Assembly (NCBI GenBank): GCA_016179165.1
Contig: JACORX010000092.1
Span: forward strand, 1-9,065
Length of the DNA stretch: 9,065 nt
Direction: 5' to 3'
Origin: Candidatus Rokuibacteriota bacterium
Lineage (GTDB): Bacteria > Methylomirabilota > Methylomirabilia > Rokubacteriales > CSP1-6
Below are positions 1-6,202 of the stretch, piece after piece. How positions within the stretch are numbered: the first letter of the stretch is position 1; each line of letters opens with the position of its first letter. A program made the translations under genes and the position numbers. The notes below the pieces were generated by a model that saw only the letters and a program-made list of their open reading frames with translations, was not told the DNA's origin and did no database searches.

Positions 1-69
1 CGGGCGGTTGATGGTGACCCAGGCGACGCCCTCCGTGACCTCGAAGAGGATGTCCCCGTACGTCGTCAT
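1..69 (-). CDS. enoyl-CoA hydratase/isomerase family protein, N-terminal fragment (runs off left edge)
   Basis: Only the first 23 codons are inside the window. They begin with an ATG at 67-69 that overlaps the TGA stop of the cupin gene (ATGA, 4 bp), which implies translational coupling. The peptide opens MTTYGDILFEV and continues VTEGVAWVTINRP. This is the classic crotonase-family opening, a 'V-x-x-G-V-A-x-V-T-I-N-R-P' strand before the first CoA-binding loop. Such enzymes hydrate or isomerise enoyl-CoA thioesters in beta-oxidation and aromatic-acid degradation. The catalytic residues lie outside the window, so hydratase, isomerase, dehalogenase or ring-cleaving hydrolase cannot be distinguished. 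It is the fourth gene of the minus-strand unit headed by the Bug binding protein. The family call rests on a short but characteristic motif. Confidence 0.72.
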   Translation of the reverse strand, partial: MTTYGDILFEVTEGVAWVTINRP

Positions 70-446
70 CGGCGTCCTCCTTGTGGGGGCTCGGGGCCCC
101 CCGTGCCGAGCTTGGCCTTGATGATGATGGCGCGGAGGGGGGCATCGCCCAGGGACACGTTCTCGTGGGGGCAGCCGGCCGGGATGTGCACCACGCTGCC
201 GGGCCCGAGGTCCCGGCGCACGCCGTCGCTCAGCGTGTACCCCTTGCCGGAGACGATGACCATGATCTCGTCGTCCTCGGCGTGACTGTGCATCGCATGC
301 CCCATTCCGGGCAGGTACTCCGTGATGGCAACATAGAGATTGTCCGCGCCGCCCCCCGGGGTCGTGCCGACCAGCACCTTGGTCTGCCCCCAGGCCACGG
401 GCGTGAACGGGATATCGGCTTCCAGGAACACGCGCTTCTCCGCCAT
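66..446 (-). CDS. small single-domain cupin protein
   Basis: This is a 126-residue cytosolic protein with one complete cupin beta-barrel. Cupin motif 1 is at residues 47-69: G49, the metal ligands H53 and H55 in the sequence MHSHAEDDE, E60, then G67. Motif 2 is at about residues 83-96: GSVVHIPAGCPHEN, with H94 as the fourth ligand. All three His and the Glu of the usual metal site are present, so it should bind a divalent metal. I chose the start at 446 because an AAGGAG Shine-Dalgarno sits a few bases upstream. The open frame continues to 518, but the extra 24 residues (MPTCARDLAQ...) do not look like cupin and lack a ribosome site. Small cupins of this kind act as dioxygenases, isomerases or ligand-binding proteins, and the reaction cannot be predicted. 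It lies between the ACMSD-like gene and the enoyl-CoA hydratase, whose ATG overlaps its stop. Confidence 0.9.
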   Translation of the reverse strand: MAEKRVFLEADIPFTPVAWGQTKVLVGTTPGGGADNLYVAITEYLPGMGHAMHSHAEDDEIMVIVSGKGYTLSDGVRRDLGPGSVVHIPAGCPHENVSLGDAPLRAIIIKAKLGTGGPEPPQGGRR

Positions 447-459
447 CGTGCTCTCCTTT

Positions 460-480
460 CCCGCAACGGGCCTTCGGGCC
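460..480 (-). other. two overlapping small hairpins just upstream of the cupin ribosome site
   Basis: In the spacer between the amidohydrolase stop and the cupin start, bases 460-470 form a 4-bp stem (CCCG/CGGG, 3-base loop). Bases 469-480 form a second 4-bp stem (GGCC/GGCC, 4-base loop). They share bases 469-470, so only one can form at a time. Both lie immediately upstream of the cupin Shine-Dalgarno on the minus-strand transcript. Stems this short arise easily by chance in GC-rich DNA, so any role in translation or mRNA stability is speculative. Confidence 0.2.
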
Positions 481-523
481 GAGCCATCCTGCGCCAGGTC
501 CCGAGCGCATGTCGGCATGGCGA

Positions 524-1522
524 TCAGGCACCCTCCAAACGGAGGAAGCGGGCAGCGGTGTGCCCCTCGATGAGGCTCCGCGCGGCCGGATCCAGCCGGG
601 CGGCGTCGAGCGACGCCACGGGATCCGGGTCGCCCATGTCGAAGGGATAGTCGCTCCCGATCATCACGCGGTCGGCGCCAAGCTCGTCGACGATGAACCG
701 GAGATTGCGCGGGCTGAGCGTGAGCGAGTCCACGTAGATGCGGCGCGCGTACTCCCGCGGCTCCTTGGGAATGGCCGCCGGCCCCTCCGGCCGCGCGTGC
801 CAGCCGTGGTTGAGACGGGCGAGCGTGAACGGGAAGGCGCCGCCCCCGTGGGCGAAGGCGATGCGAAGATCAGGGAGGCGATCGAGCACGCCGCCGAAGA
901 TGAGCGTGGAGATGGCGAGCGCCGTCTCCAGCGGATTGCCGACGATGAGGGGAAAGTAGTACTTGGTCAGTCGCTCCTGGCCGACGAGCGGCGTCGCCGG
1001 GTGCACGAAGACCGCCATCCCGAGGTCGCGGCAGGCCGCGAAGAACGGAAAGAGCTCGGGATCGTCGAAGTCGCGCCCGCCAGGACAGGTGCCGATCTCG
1101 ACGGCGCCGATCCCCAGGGCCTCGCGACAGTAGCGCAGCTCCTCCATGGCAAGGCCGGGCTCCTGAAGCGGCACCGTCGCCATCGCGGTGAACCGCGTGG
1201 GGTGGCGCGCGGCGACGCCGGCCACGTACTCGTTCTGCATCCGCGCGAAGGCCTGGGCTGCCTTGGGCTCGGCCCAGTAGCAGAACATCACCGGCGGGGG
1301 CGAGAGGACCTGGCGGTCGATCCCGAGCCGGTCCATGTCCTCGATGCGCCGCTCCGGGCTCCACGAGCGGTCGTCGATGTCCCGGAAGAACTGCTCTCCC
1401 GTCATGATGGTGGCGCGGCAGGCATCCCGCGGCTCGAGCCGCGGCCACTTGCCGCCGCCGTACCGGGCGGCAAAATCCTCCCAGCCCGGGGGAACGATGT
1501 GAGTGTGAAGGTCGATCCGCAC
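524..1522 (-). CDS. ACMSD-like metal-dependent amidohydrolase/decarboxylase (Amidohydro_2 superfamily)
   Basis: This 332-residue TIM-barrel protein starts with GTG at 1520-1522. It has a GGAG about 8 bases upstream, inside the 3' end of the binding-protein gene. The metal site is intact: H6 and H8 in DLHTH at the end of strand 1, H174 in FVHPA, H225 in FAHGGG, and D291 in GSDYPF. In Pseudomonas fluorescens alpha-amino-beta-carboxymuconate-epsilon-semialdehyde decarboxylase the ligands and catalytic residues are H9, H11, H177, H228 and D294, a constant offset of three. An Arg at 236 (LARLNHG) falls where ACMSD has its substrate-binding R239, and R47 (FFRDID) lies near the R51 position. The HxH pattern argues against the gamma-resorcylate/LigW subgroup, which has ExH. 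The likely reaction is non-oxidative decarboxylation or hydrolysis of an unsaturated or aromatic acid. The substrate is unknown, and no tryptophan or kynurenine genes are nearby. It is second in the minus-strand unit; its start overlaps the preceding stop by 1 bp. Confidence 0.92.
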   Translation of the reverse strand: MRIDLHTHIVPPGWEDFAARYGGGKWPRLEPRDACRATIMTGEQFFRDIDDRSWSPERRIEDMDRLGIDRQVLSPPPVMFCYWAEPKAAQAFARMQNEYVAGVAARHPTRFTAMATVPLQEPGLAMEELRYCREALGIGAVEIGTCPGGRDFDDPELFPFFAACRDLGMAVFVHPATPLVGQERLTKYYFPLIVGNPLETALAISTLIFGGVLDRLPDLRIAFAHGGGAFPFTLARLNHGWHARPEGPAAIPKEPREYARRIYVDSLTLSPRNLRFIVDELGADRVMIGSDYPFDMGDPDPVASLDAARLDPAARSLIEGHTAARFLRLEGA

Positions 1523-2487
1523 TACTTCGCCTCCAACTTGCCGATGAACTGAATGACGGAGGCGATGCGCTTGGCGTCCACGTCCCAGAAGGCCTTGAAC
1601 TCGTCGGCGTCCTGGTACGCGATGGGCGTCTTGGCCTTGTCCATGGCCGCCTTGAACTCGTCGTCCTGGACCGCCCGCCGGGTGGCGTCGCGCAGTGTCT
1701 GCAGCACGCCGGCGGGAATGGCCCGGGGAGCGAAGAGGCCCGTCCAGATGTAGTACTCGACGTCGCAGCCCAGTTCCCGGAGCGTGGGCACGTCGGGGAA
1801 GGCGGCCAGCCGGGCGGCGCCCCAGGTGGCGAGCGCCCGCATCTTGCCCGCCGCGATATGCGGCGCGGCGAGCGCCGGGGGCGAGGCCCAGAGGAGGGCG
1901 TGACCGCCGAGCACCGCCATGGTCGCGGGCCCGCCGCCGGTCGTCGGCAGGTGGCGCATCTTGAGGCCGGCCGCCTGGAGGAACATCTCGAGCGGCAGGT
2001 GGGAGGCACCGTAGAGACCGGACGAGGCAAAGGTGATCTCACCGGGACGCCTCTTCGCGTCGTCGACGAGCTCCTTCAGGGTCTTCCAGGGCCCGTTCAC
2101 GACGAGGATCGGCGGATCGGCGTTGAGGCGCGCGATCCCCACAAACTGATCGCGCGTGTATGTGGCGGGCCGGCCGAAGAGCTTGTCCACCTCCGGGGTC
2201 GAGGAGATGCTGACGAGCGCGATAAGGAGGGTGTAGCCGTCCGGCTTGGCCACGGACGCGAACTGCGCCCCCACACCGCCCGCGGCGCCCGCCTTGTTGA
2301 CGACGACGACGGGCTGCTTGAGGAGGCGCTCGAAGGTCGCGGCAAGCGGACGGCCGGTGAGGTCGGCGATGCCGCCCGGCGGGAAGGGATTGACGATGGA
2401 GATGGGCCGGGTCGGGTACGGCTCCTGGGCGGTGACGCCCGAGACCAGCGTGGCCAGCGTGAGAATGACGAGCGCGGCAATGCGCAT
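1522..2487 (-). CDS. Bug/TctC-family periplasmic substrate-binding protein (tripartite tricarboxylate transporter type)
   Basis: This 321-residue exported protein is of the family's usual length. Residues 1-20 form a signal peptide (MRIAALVILTLATLVSGVTA, probable cleavage after A20). The mature protein opens with the family signature YPTRPISIVNPFPPGG at 24-39, followed by D42, R46 and the loop VVVNKAGAAGGVG at 61-73. Further family blocks are FASSGLYGASHL (153-164) and FPDVPTLRELG (230-240). These proteins bind carboxylates or related small metabolites outside the membrane; few have a known ligand. The start at 2487 was chosen because the signal peptide begins there and an AGGGGAGG ribosome site lies about 8 bases upstream. 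The open frame to 3279 is a shadow of the divergent SDR gene. It heads the minus-strand unit. No TctA or TctB membrane partners are in the window, so it is an orphan receptor, as is common in this family. Confidence 0.95.
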   Translation of the reverse strand: MRIAALVILTLATLVSGVTAQEPYPTRPISIVNPFPPGGIADLTGRPLAATFERLLKQPVVVVNKAGAAGGVGAQFASVAKPDGYTLLIALVSISSTPEVDKLFGRPATYTRDQFVGIARLNADPPILVVNGPWKTLKELVDDAKRRPGEITFASSGLYGASHLPLEMFLQAAGLKMRHLPTTGGGPATMAVLGGHALLWASPPALAAPHIAAGKMRALATWGAARLAAFPDVPTLRELGCDVEYYIWTGLFAPRAIPAGVLQTLRDATRRAVQDDEFKAAMDKAKTPIAYQDADEFKAFWDVDAKRIASVIQFIGKLEAK

Positions 2488-2739
2488 GATGGTTGCCTCC
2501 CCTCGGTCAGTAGCTTCGCGACAGGGTACGCCAGAACGGCAGGAAAATGAAGCCGGCGCGCGAGTTCTTCGAATCGCGGCGCCGGACGGATGCAGCGGCC
2601 TGGTGTTCCCTATTTGACCTCTGATTCCCGCTCTGGCAGGATCGGCGCGGGGTGGGAGGGGGAAGCCCCCACTCGGCTCCGCACACGACAGATGGCGGGA
2701 CGCTGTGTTCCCCACGCACCAGGAGGCGCATAGACAGAC
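2488..2739. promoter_or_regulatory. divergent intergenic region with promoters for the Bug-protein unit and the SDR-ligase unit
   Basis: This is the only sizeable non-coding stretch in the window, and it separates two divergently transcribed units, so both must start here. For the rightward unit there is a TTGACC at 2614-2619, but the hexamer 17 bases downstream (CAGGAT, 2637-2642) matches the -10 consensus only weakly. For the leftward unit a weak pair (TTCATT, 17 bases, TACCCT) can be read on the minus strand around 2524-2552. The region also holds an imperfect inverted repeat (2553-2585) and a short GGGGG-AAG-CCCCC stem (2658-2670). Ribosome sites lie at each end: AGGGGAGG for the binding protein and AGGAGG (2721-2726) for the SDR. 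The promoter calls are tentative. Confidence 0.5.
2553..2585. repeat. imperfect inverted repeat, possible operator or leader hairpin
   Basis: The left arm CCGGCGCGCGA (2553-2563) and right arm TCGCGGCGCCGG (2574-2585) are complementary over 11 pairs with one bulged base. They are separated by a 10-base AT-richer loop, GTTCTTCGAA. The repeat is central in the divergent intergenic region, where a regulator serving both units would bind. No run of T follows on either strand, so an intrinsic terminator is unlikely. GC-only arms can also pair by chance in this base composition. Confidence 0.4.
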
Positions 2740-3504
2740 ATGGCGACCCGAACGGATCTGGAGGGAACAGTAGCGCTGGTGACGGGAGCCAGCCGCGGGC
2801 TGGGCCGTGCCATGGCGCTGGCGCTGGCCGAGGCCGGCGCCGATCTCGCGCTGGCGGCCCGCAGCCAGGCGGATCTCGATCGGACGGCGGAGGATGCGCG
2901 GCGCCACGGCGTGCGCGCCGAGATCTTCAGGGCCGACATGCGCGAGCCCCGGGCCATCGAGGCGATGGTGGCGGCGGCGGAGACGGCCTTTGGCAGGATC
3001 GACGTCCTCGTGAACAATGCCGGGATCTCGGGTGCGGAGAAGCGTTTCGTGGATCTGACGGCCGAGGACTGGGACGAGGTGCTCGCCGTGGACCTGCGCG
3101 CGCCCGCGCTGTGCGCCAGCGCGGTGGCGCGCGGGATGATCGAGCGCAAGCGTGGACGCATCGTCAATATCGCCTCTATCGGCGGGCTCGGGGCCGTGGC
3201 ACGGCTGGGTCCGTACTGCGCCAGCAAGGCGGGCCTCATCCAGCTCACGCGAGTGATGGCGCTCGAGCTGGCCCGCCACAACGTGCAGGTCAATGCGCTC
3301 TGTCCCGGCTACTTCGCGACACCGATGAACGAAACCTTCTTCGCCTCGCCCGCCGGCCAGGAGGTCATCAAGCGCTCGATCCCCCTGCGCCGCCTCGGCG
3401 ACCCGGTGGAGCTGGGGCCGACCATCGTCTATCTCGCCTCCGACGCCTCGCGCTTCATGACGGGCTCGGTGCTGGTGATCGACGGCGGCCAGCTCCTGAC
3501 ATGA
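2740..3504 (+). CDS. short-chain dehydrogenase/reductase (SDR), classical type
   Basis: This 254-residue cytosolic NAD(P)-dependent oxidoreductase has the typical length of classical SDRs. The Rossmann cofactor motif TGASRGLG is at 15-22 and NNAG at 92-95. The catalytic triad is S146 (NIASIGG), Y159 and K163 (YCASK). The C-terminal block GSVLVIDGG is at 242-250. The frequent catalytic-tetrad Asn in the helix before the active site ('VN-L') is Asp here (AVDL, about D118), a known but less common variant. An AGGAGG lies 13 bases before the ATG, a slightly long spacing. The FabG-like build fits a 3-hydroxyacyl(-CoA) or alcohol dehydrogenase, but the substrate is not determined. The gene is first in a plus-strand pair; its TGA overlaps the ATG of the CoA ligase, so the two products probably act on the same pathway. 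Confidence 0.95.
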   Translation: MATRTDLEGTVALVTGASRGLGRAMALALAEAGADLALAARSQADLDRTAEDARRHGVRAEIFRADMREPRAIEAMVAAAETAFGRIDVLVNNAGISGAEKRFVDLTAEDWDEVLAVDLRAPALCASAVARGMIERKRGRIVNIASIGGLGAVARLGPYCASKAGLIQLTRVMALELARHNVQVNALCPGYFATPMNETFFASPAGQEVIKRSIPLRRLGDPVELGPTIVYLASDASRFMTGSVLVIDGGQLLT

Positions 3505-5099
3505 GCGCCTTCAACCTGGCGGGCATCCTCGCCCATCACGCCGACCGCTTCCCCGATCGTCCCTGCCTCGAATGGGGGGACGAGACGATCAGCTACGCCG
3601 AGCTCGACCGGCGCGCCGGTCTGGCCGCGGCGGGACTCGCCGCGCTCGGCATCGGACGCGGGGACGTGGTCGCTCTCCTCCTCTACAATTGCCCCGAGTT
3701 CATCGAGGCGATGTTCGCGGTGGCTCGCCTCGGCGCCGTCGTCATGCCGCTGAACTGGCGGCTCGCGGGGGCGGAGGTCGCCTACATCGCCGAGCATGCC
3801 GGCGCCGCCGCGGTGATCTCGGAGCCCGAACTCGTGCCGCTGGCCGAGGCCGCGCGGGCGCGGCTTGGCGGCGCGCCCTTCATCTCCGTGGGCGAGGCCC
3901 CCGCGGGGTGGACGCGCTTCGACGCCCTTCGCGCGGCCGGCTCCCCGCCCCCGCCCGCGGCCGTGGAGGGAGACGACCTCCACCGGCTCATGTACACCTC
4001 GGGCACCACGGCGCGCCCCAAGGGCGTGATGATCACGCATGCGAACCTGTACTGGAAGAACATCGGGCACGTGGTGGAGTTCGGGCTCACGGGCGCCGAC
4101 AAGGGCCTGGCCTGCGGGCCGCTCTACCACGTGGGGGCTCTGGATCTCACGAGCACCACCGTGCTCTACGCGGGCGGCACGGTGGAGATCCACCGGAAGT
4201 TCGAGACCGGGGCGGTGCTGGACGCCCTCGAGGGGCGCGCCATCTCCAACGTGTGGCTGGCGCCCTCCATGGTGACCCAGATCCTGTCGCACCCGACGCT
4301 CGAGCGGCGCGACCTTTCCAGCGTCCGGCTCATCATCGATGGCGGTGAGAAGATGCCCCTGCCGCTCATCGAGCGGCTCGTGCGCGCCTTCCCCAACGCC
4401 TGGTTCGCGGATGCCTACGGGCTCACCGAGACCGTATCCGGCGACACCTTCCTCGACAAGCGGAAGACGGTGGAGCGGCTCGGGTCGGTGGGCAAGCCGT
4501 GTCTGCACCTCGAGGTCGAGATCTGGGACGAGCAGGACAGGCCGGTGCCGGCCGAGGCGCTGGGCGAGATCGTCCTACGCGGCCCCAAGGTCTTCAAGGG
4601 CTACTGGAAGGATCACGACGCGACGGCCGCGGCCTTCCGGGGCGGTTGGTTCCACACGGGGGACATCGGGCGGCTGGATCCCGACGGCTTCCTCTACATC
4701 GCCGACAGGAAGAAGGACCTCATCATCAGCGGCGGCGAGAACATCGCCTCGCCCGAGGTGGAGCGCGTCCTCTACGAGCACCCGGCGGTGCTGGAGGCCT
4801 CGGTGGTGGGCCGGCCGGATCCTCGGTGGGGCGAGGTGCCGGTGGCCTTCGTCGTCTTCCGCGAGGGGCAGCAGGCCTCAGCCGAGGAGCTGGTGGAATT
4901 CTGCCGCGAGCGCCTGGCCCGCTTCAAGGTCCCGCGCGAGGTGCGCGTCATCGAGACCTTGCCGCGCAACCCCTCCGGCAAGGTCCTCAAGCGCGTGCTG
5001 CGCGAGCAAGCCTCGGCACCCGGGGCTGCGGCGCTCGTGTCATGCCGTTACGGGTCGTCTCCCCCGCCTACTTCACCGTCCAGCGGCGCGGGAACTTGA
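3501..5099 (+). CDS. acyl/aryl-CoA ligase (ANL superfamily, AMP-forming)
   Basis: This 532-residue cytosolic enzyme activates a carboxylic acid with ATP to an acyl-adenylate and then a CoA thioester. The P-loop motif is YTSGTTARPKGV at 165-176, with Ala at the usual Gly. YGLTE is at 306-310 and the ribose-binding Asp in HTGDIG at D388. The hinge block DRKKDLIISGGENI is at 402-415, and the catalytic Lys is in NPSGKVLKR (K494). Overall similarity is to medium/long-chain fatty-acid and aryl-CoA ligases; chain specificity cannot be read by eye. The ATG overlaps the SDR stop (ATGA). After residue 503 the protein carries about 29 extra residues (SASAPGAAALV...SSGAGT) that are low-complexity and not typical of the family. 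The last 32 bp overlap the 3' end of dctP on the other strand, so the natural stop may have been lost or shifted. Confidence 0.95.
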   Translation: MSAFNLAGILAHHADRFPDRPCLEWGDETISYAELDRRAGLAAAGLAALGIGRGDVVALLLYNCPEFIEAMFAVARLGAVVMPLNWRLAGAEVAYIAEHAGAAAVISEPELVPLAEAARARLGGAPFISVGEAPAGWTRFDALRAAGSPPPPAAVEGDDLHRLMYTSGTTARPKGVMITHANLYWKNIGHVVEFGLTGADKGLACGPLYHVGALDLTSTTVLYAGGTVEIHRKFETGAVLDALEGRAISNVWLAPSMVTQILSHPTLERRDLSSVRLIIDGGEKMPLPLIERLVRAFPNAWFADAYGLTETVSGDTFLDKRKTVERLGSVGKPCLHLEVEIWDEQDRPVPAEALGEIVLRGPKVFKGYWKDHDATAAAFRGGWFHTGDIGRLDPDGFLYIADRKKDLIISGGENIASPEVERVLYEHPAVLEASVVGRPDPRWGEVPVAFVVFREGQQASAEELVEFCRERLARFKVPREVRVIETLPRNPSGKVLKRVLREQASAPGAAALVSCRYGSSPPPTSPSSGAGT

Positions 5100-6144
5100 A
5101 GCCCTCGGCTTCGAGCCCCTCGATGTAGCCGCGGATGACCGCGGTGCCCGGCCACCCCTTCGCATTGGCCTCGTCCGCCTTCTGCTGCGGGATGTTGGGG
5201 AGCATGTTGGCCCACTCCTGGATCTCCACGAACGGGAGAGTGTGGAAGGTCGTGCCCGCCTGCTTCATAGCCTCGAGCCCGAGCGCCTGCTTCTTGAGCC
5301 CGGCCTCGACCTGCTTCAGCCCGTACTCCTCGGAGACCTCTCGCAGGACCGTGCGCACCTCGTCCGGCAGCTTTCCCCAGGAGTCCTTGTTGATGGTGAT
5401 GGCGGCGACGACGATCGCGCCGAAGTTGGTGAACGTGTAGTGGCGCGCGACCTCGTACAGCTTGAACCCCCAGGTGGCGTCGACGAACATCACCCAGCCC
5501 TCGTACAGGCCGGACTGGAGGGACGTGTACGCCTCGTTCAGGTTCCCCTGCACGGGGATCGCGCCCACCGAGGACACCCACGGGAGATTCGGCCCCGCCG
5601 CCGCGATCTTGCGTCCCTTGAGGTCCTCGACCTTCTTCACGGGGAACGTGGTCACGAGGTTGTAGTTGTTGATGGCGGTGGTGGCGAGGAAGATCTGGTT
5701 GTACTGTTTCTCGAAGACCTCGGAGAGATACGGCACCTGCTTGTGCAGCCGCAGGCTGGCGCGGTAGGCCTGCATAGGGTCGGGAGTGCCGAACGGCACG
5801 TAGTAGCTGAAGTTGTGGAGGAAGAGCTTCGTCGGCTCGAACGGGTAGGCCACGAGCCCCATGTCGAGCACGCCGGACTCGATCGCCTCCAGCACGTCCT
5901 CGAGCTTGGCGACCGTGCCGCCATAGGCCTCGCGCCAGTCGATCTGGTAACGGTTGCCGCGCTGCTGGAGCCGGCGGTTCACCTCGGGGACGAGGAAGTC
6001 CTTGACGGTGCCCACCCAGATGGCGGGGCCCGCGGGATGGCCCGAGCCGATCGTCAGCGGGATCTTCTGCTGGGCCGACGCGACCGGGCCCACGAGGCAA
6101 GCGGCGAACACACCGAGCGCGAACCAGAACGCCTTTGTCTTCAT
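5068..6144 (-). CDS. dctP: TRAP transporter solute-binding protein (DctP family)
   Basis: This 358-residue periplasmic receptor has a signal peptide at 1-24 (hydrophobic FWFALGVFAACLVGPVASA, cleavage near A24). The mature domain has the DctP pattern: IPLTIGSGHPAGP near 28-40, then the hinge region DLKGRKIAAAGPN (174-186), GAIPV (194-198) and EAYTSLQSGLYEGW (204-217). I chose the start at 6144 because GGAGGG lies just upstream. The alternative ATG at 6156 sits over that ribosome site and has none of its own. The conserved Arg that normally follows 'LKGLKI' and binds the ligand carboxylate appears to be Ala181. The TAG stop at 5068-5070 lies inside the 3' end of the convergent CoA ligase. The order Q-M-P, with the receptor last, is a variant of the usual P-Q-M. 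Ligand unknown. Confidence 0.92.
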   Translation of the reverse strand: MKTKAFWFALGVFAACLVGPVASAQQKIPLTIGSGHPAGPAIWVGTVKDFLVPEVNRRLQQRGNRYQIDWREAYGGTVAKLEDVLEAIESGVLDMGLVAYPFEPTKLFLHNFSYYVPFGTPDPMQAYRASLRLHKQVPYLSEVFEKQYNQIFLATTAINNYNLVTTFPVKKVEDLKGRKIAAAGPNLPWVSSVGAIPVQGNLNEAYTSLQSGLYEGWVMFVDATWGFKLYEVARHYTFTNFGAIVVAAITINKDSWGKLPDEVRTVLREVSEEYGLKQVEAGLKKQALGLEAMKQAGTTFHTLPFVEIQEWANMLPNIPQQKADEANAKGWPGTAVIRGYIEGLEAEGFKFPRRWTVK

Positions 6145-6160
6145 CTCGCCCTCCATGTCG

Positions 6161-6176
6161 TCACGAAGTCACGAAG
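6161..6176. repeat. perfect tandem 8-bp repeat in the dctM-dctP spacer
   Basis: TCACGAAG occurs twice head-to-tail at 6161-6168 and 6169-6176. This is in the 58-bp gap between the dctM stop and the dctP start, just upstream of the dctP ribosome site. It may be a slippage duplication or a weak protein/RNA site. There is no further support for a function. Confidence 0.5.
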
Positions 6177-6202
6177 ATTGGGGGCATCCGCCATGCGGGC
6201 CC

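Noticed and set aside
447..518. 24-residue N-terminal extension of the cupin
   Set aside because: It has no ribosome site at 518 and no cupin-like sequence, whereas AAGGAG directly precedes the ATG at 446.
509..1552. Long plus-strand open frame (347 codons) opposite the amidohydrolase
   Set aside because: It is an antisense shadow of a convincing gene with an intact active site. The product is Arg/Gly/Glu-rich with no recognisable domain.
2658..2670. GGGGG-AAG-CCCCC stem upstream of the SDR as a terminator or attenuator
   Set aside because: The stem is only 5 bp, is not followed by T residues, and has no alternative pairing partner or leader peptide in the vicinity.
2488..3279. N-terminal extension of the Bug receptor frame across the intergenic region into the SDR gene
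   Set aside because: The signal peptide and ribosome site at 2487 define the true start. The extension is antisense to the SDR coding sequence.
5040..5110. Bidirectional terminator between the convergent ligase and dctP genes
   Set aside because: I looked for one, but no stem followed by a T-run is visible on either strand.
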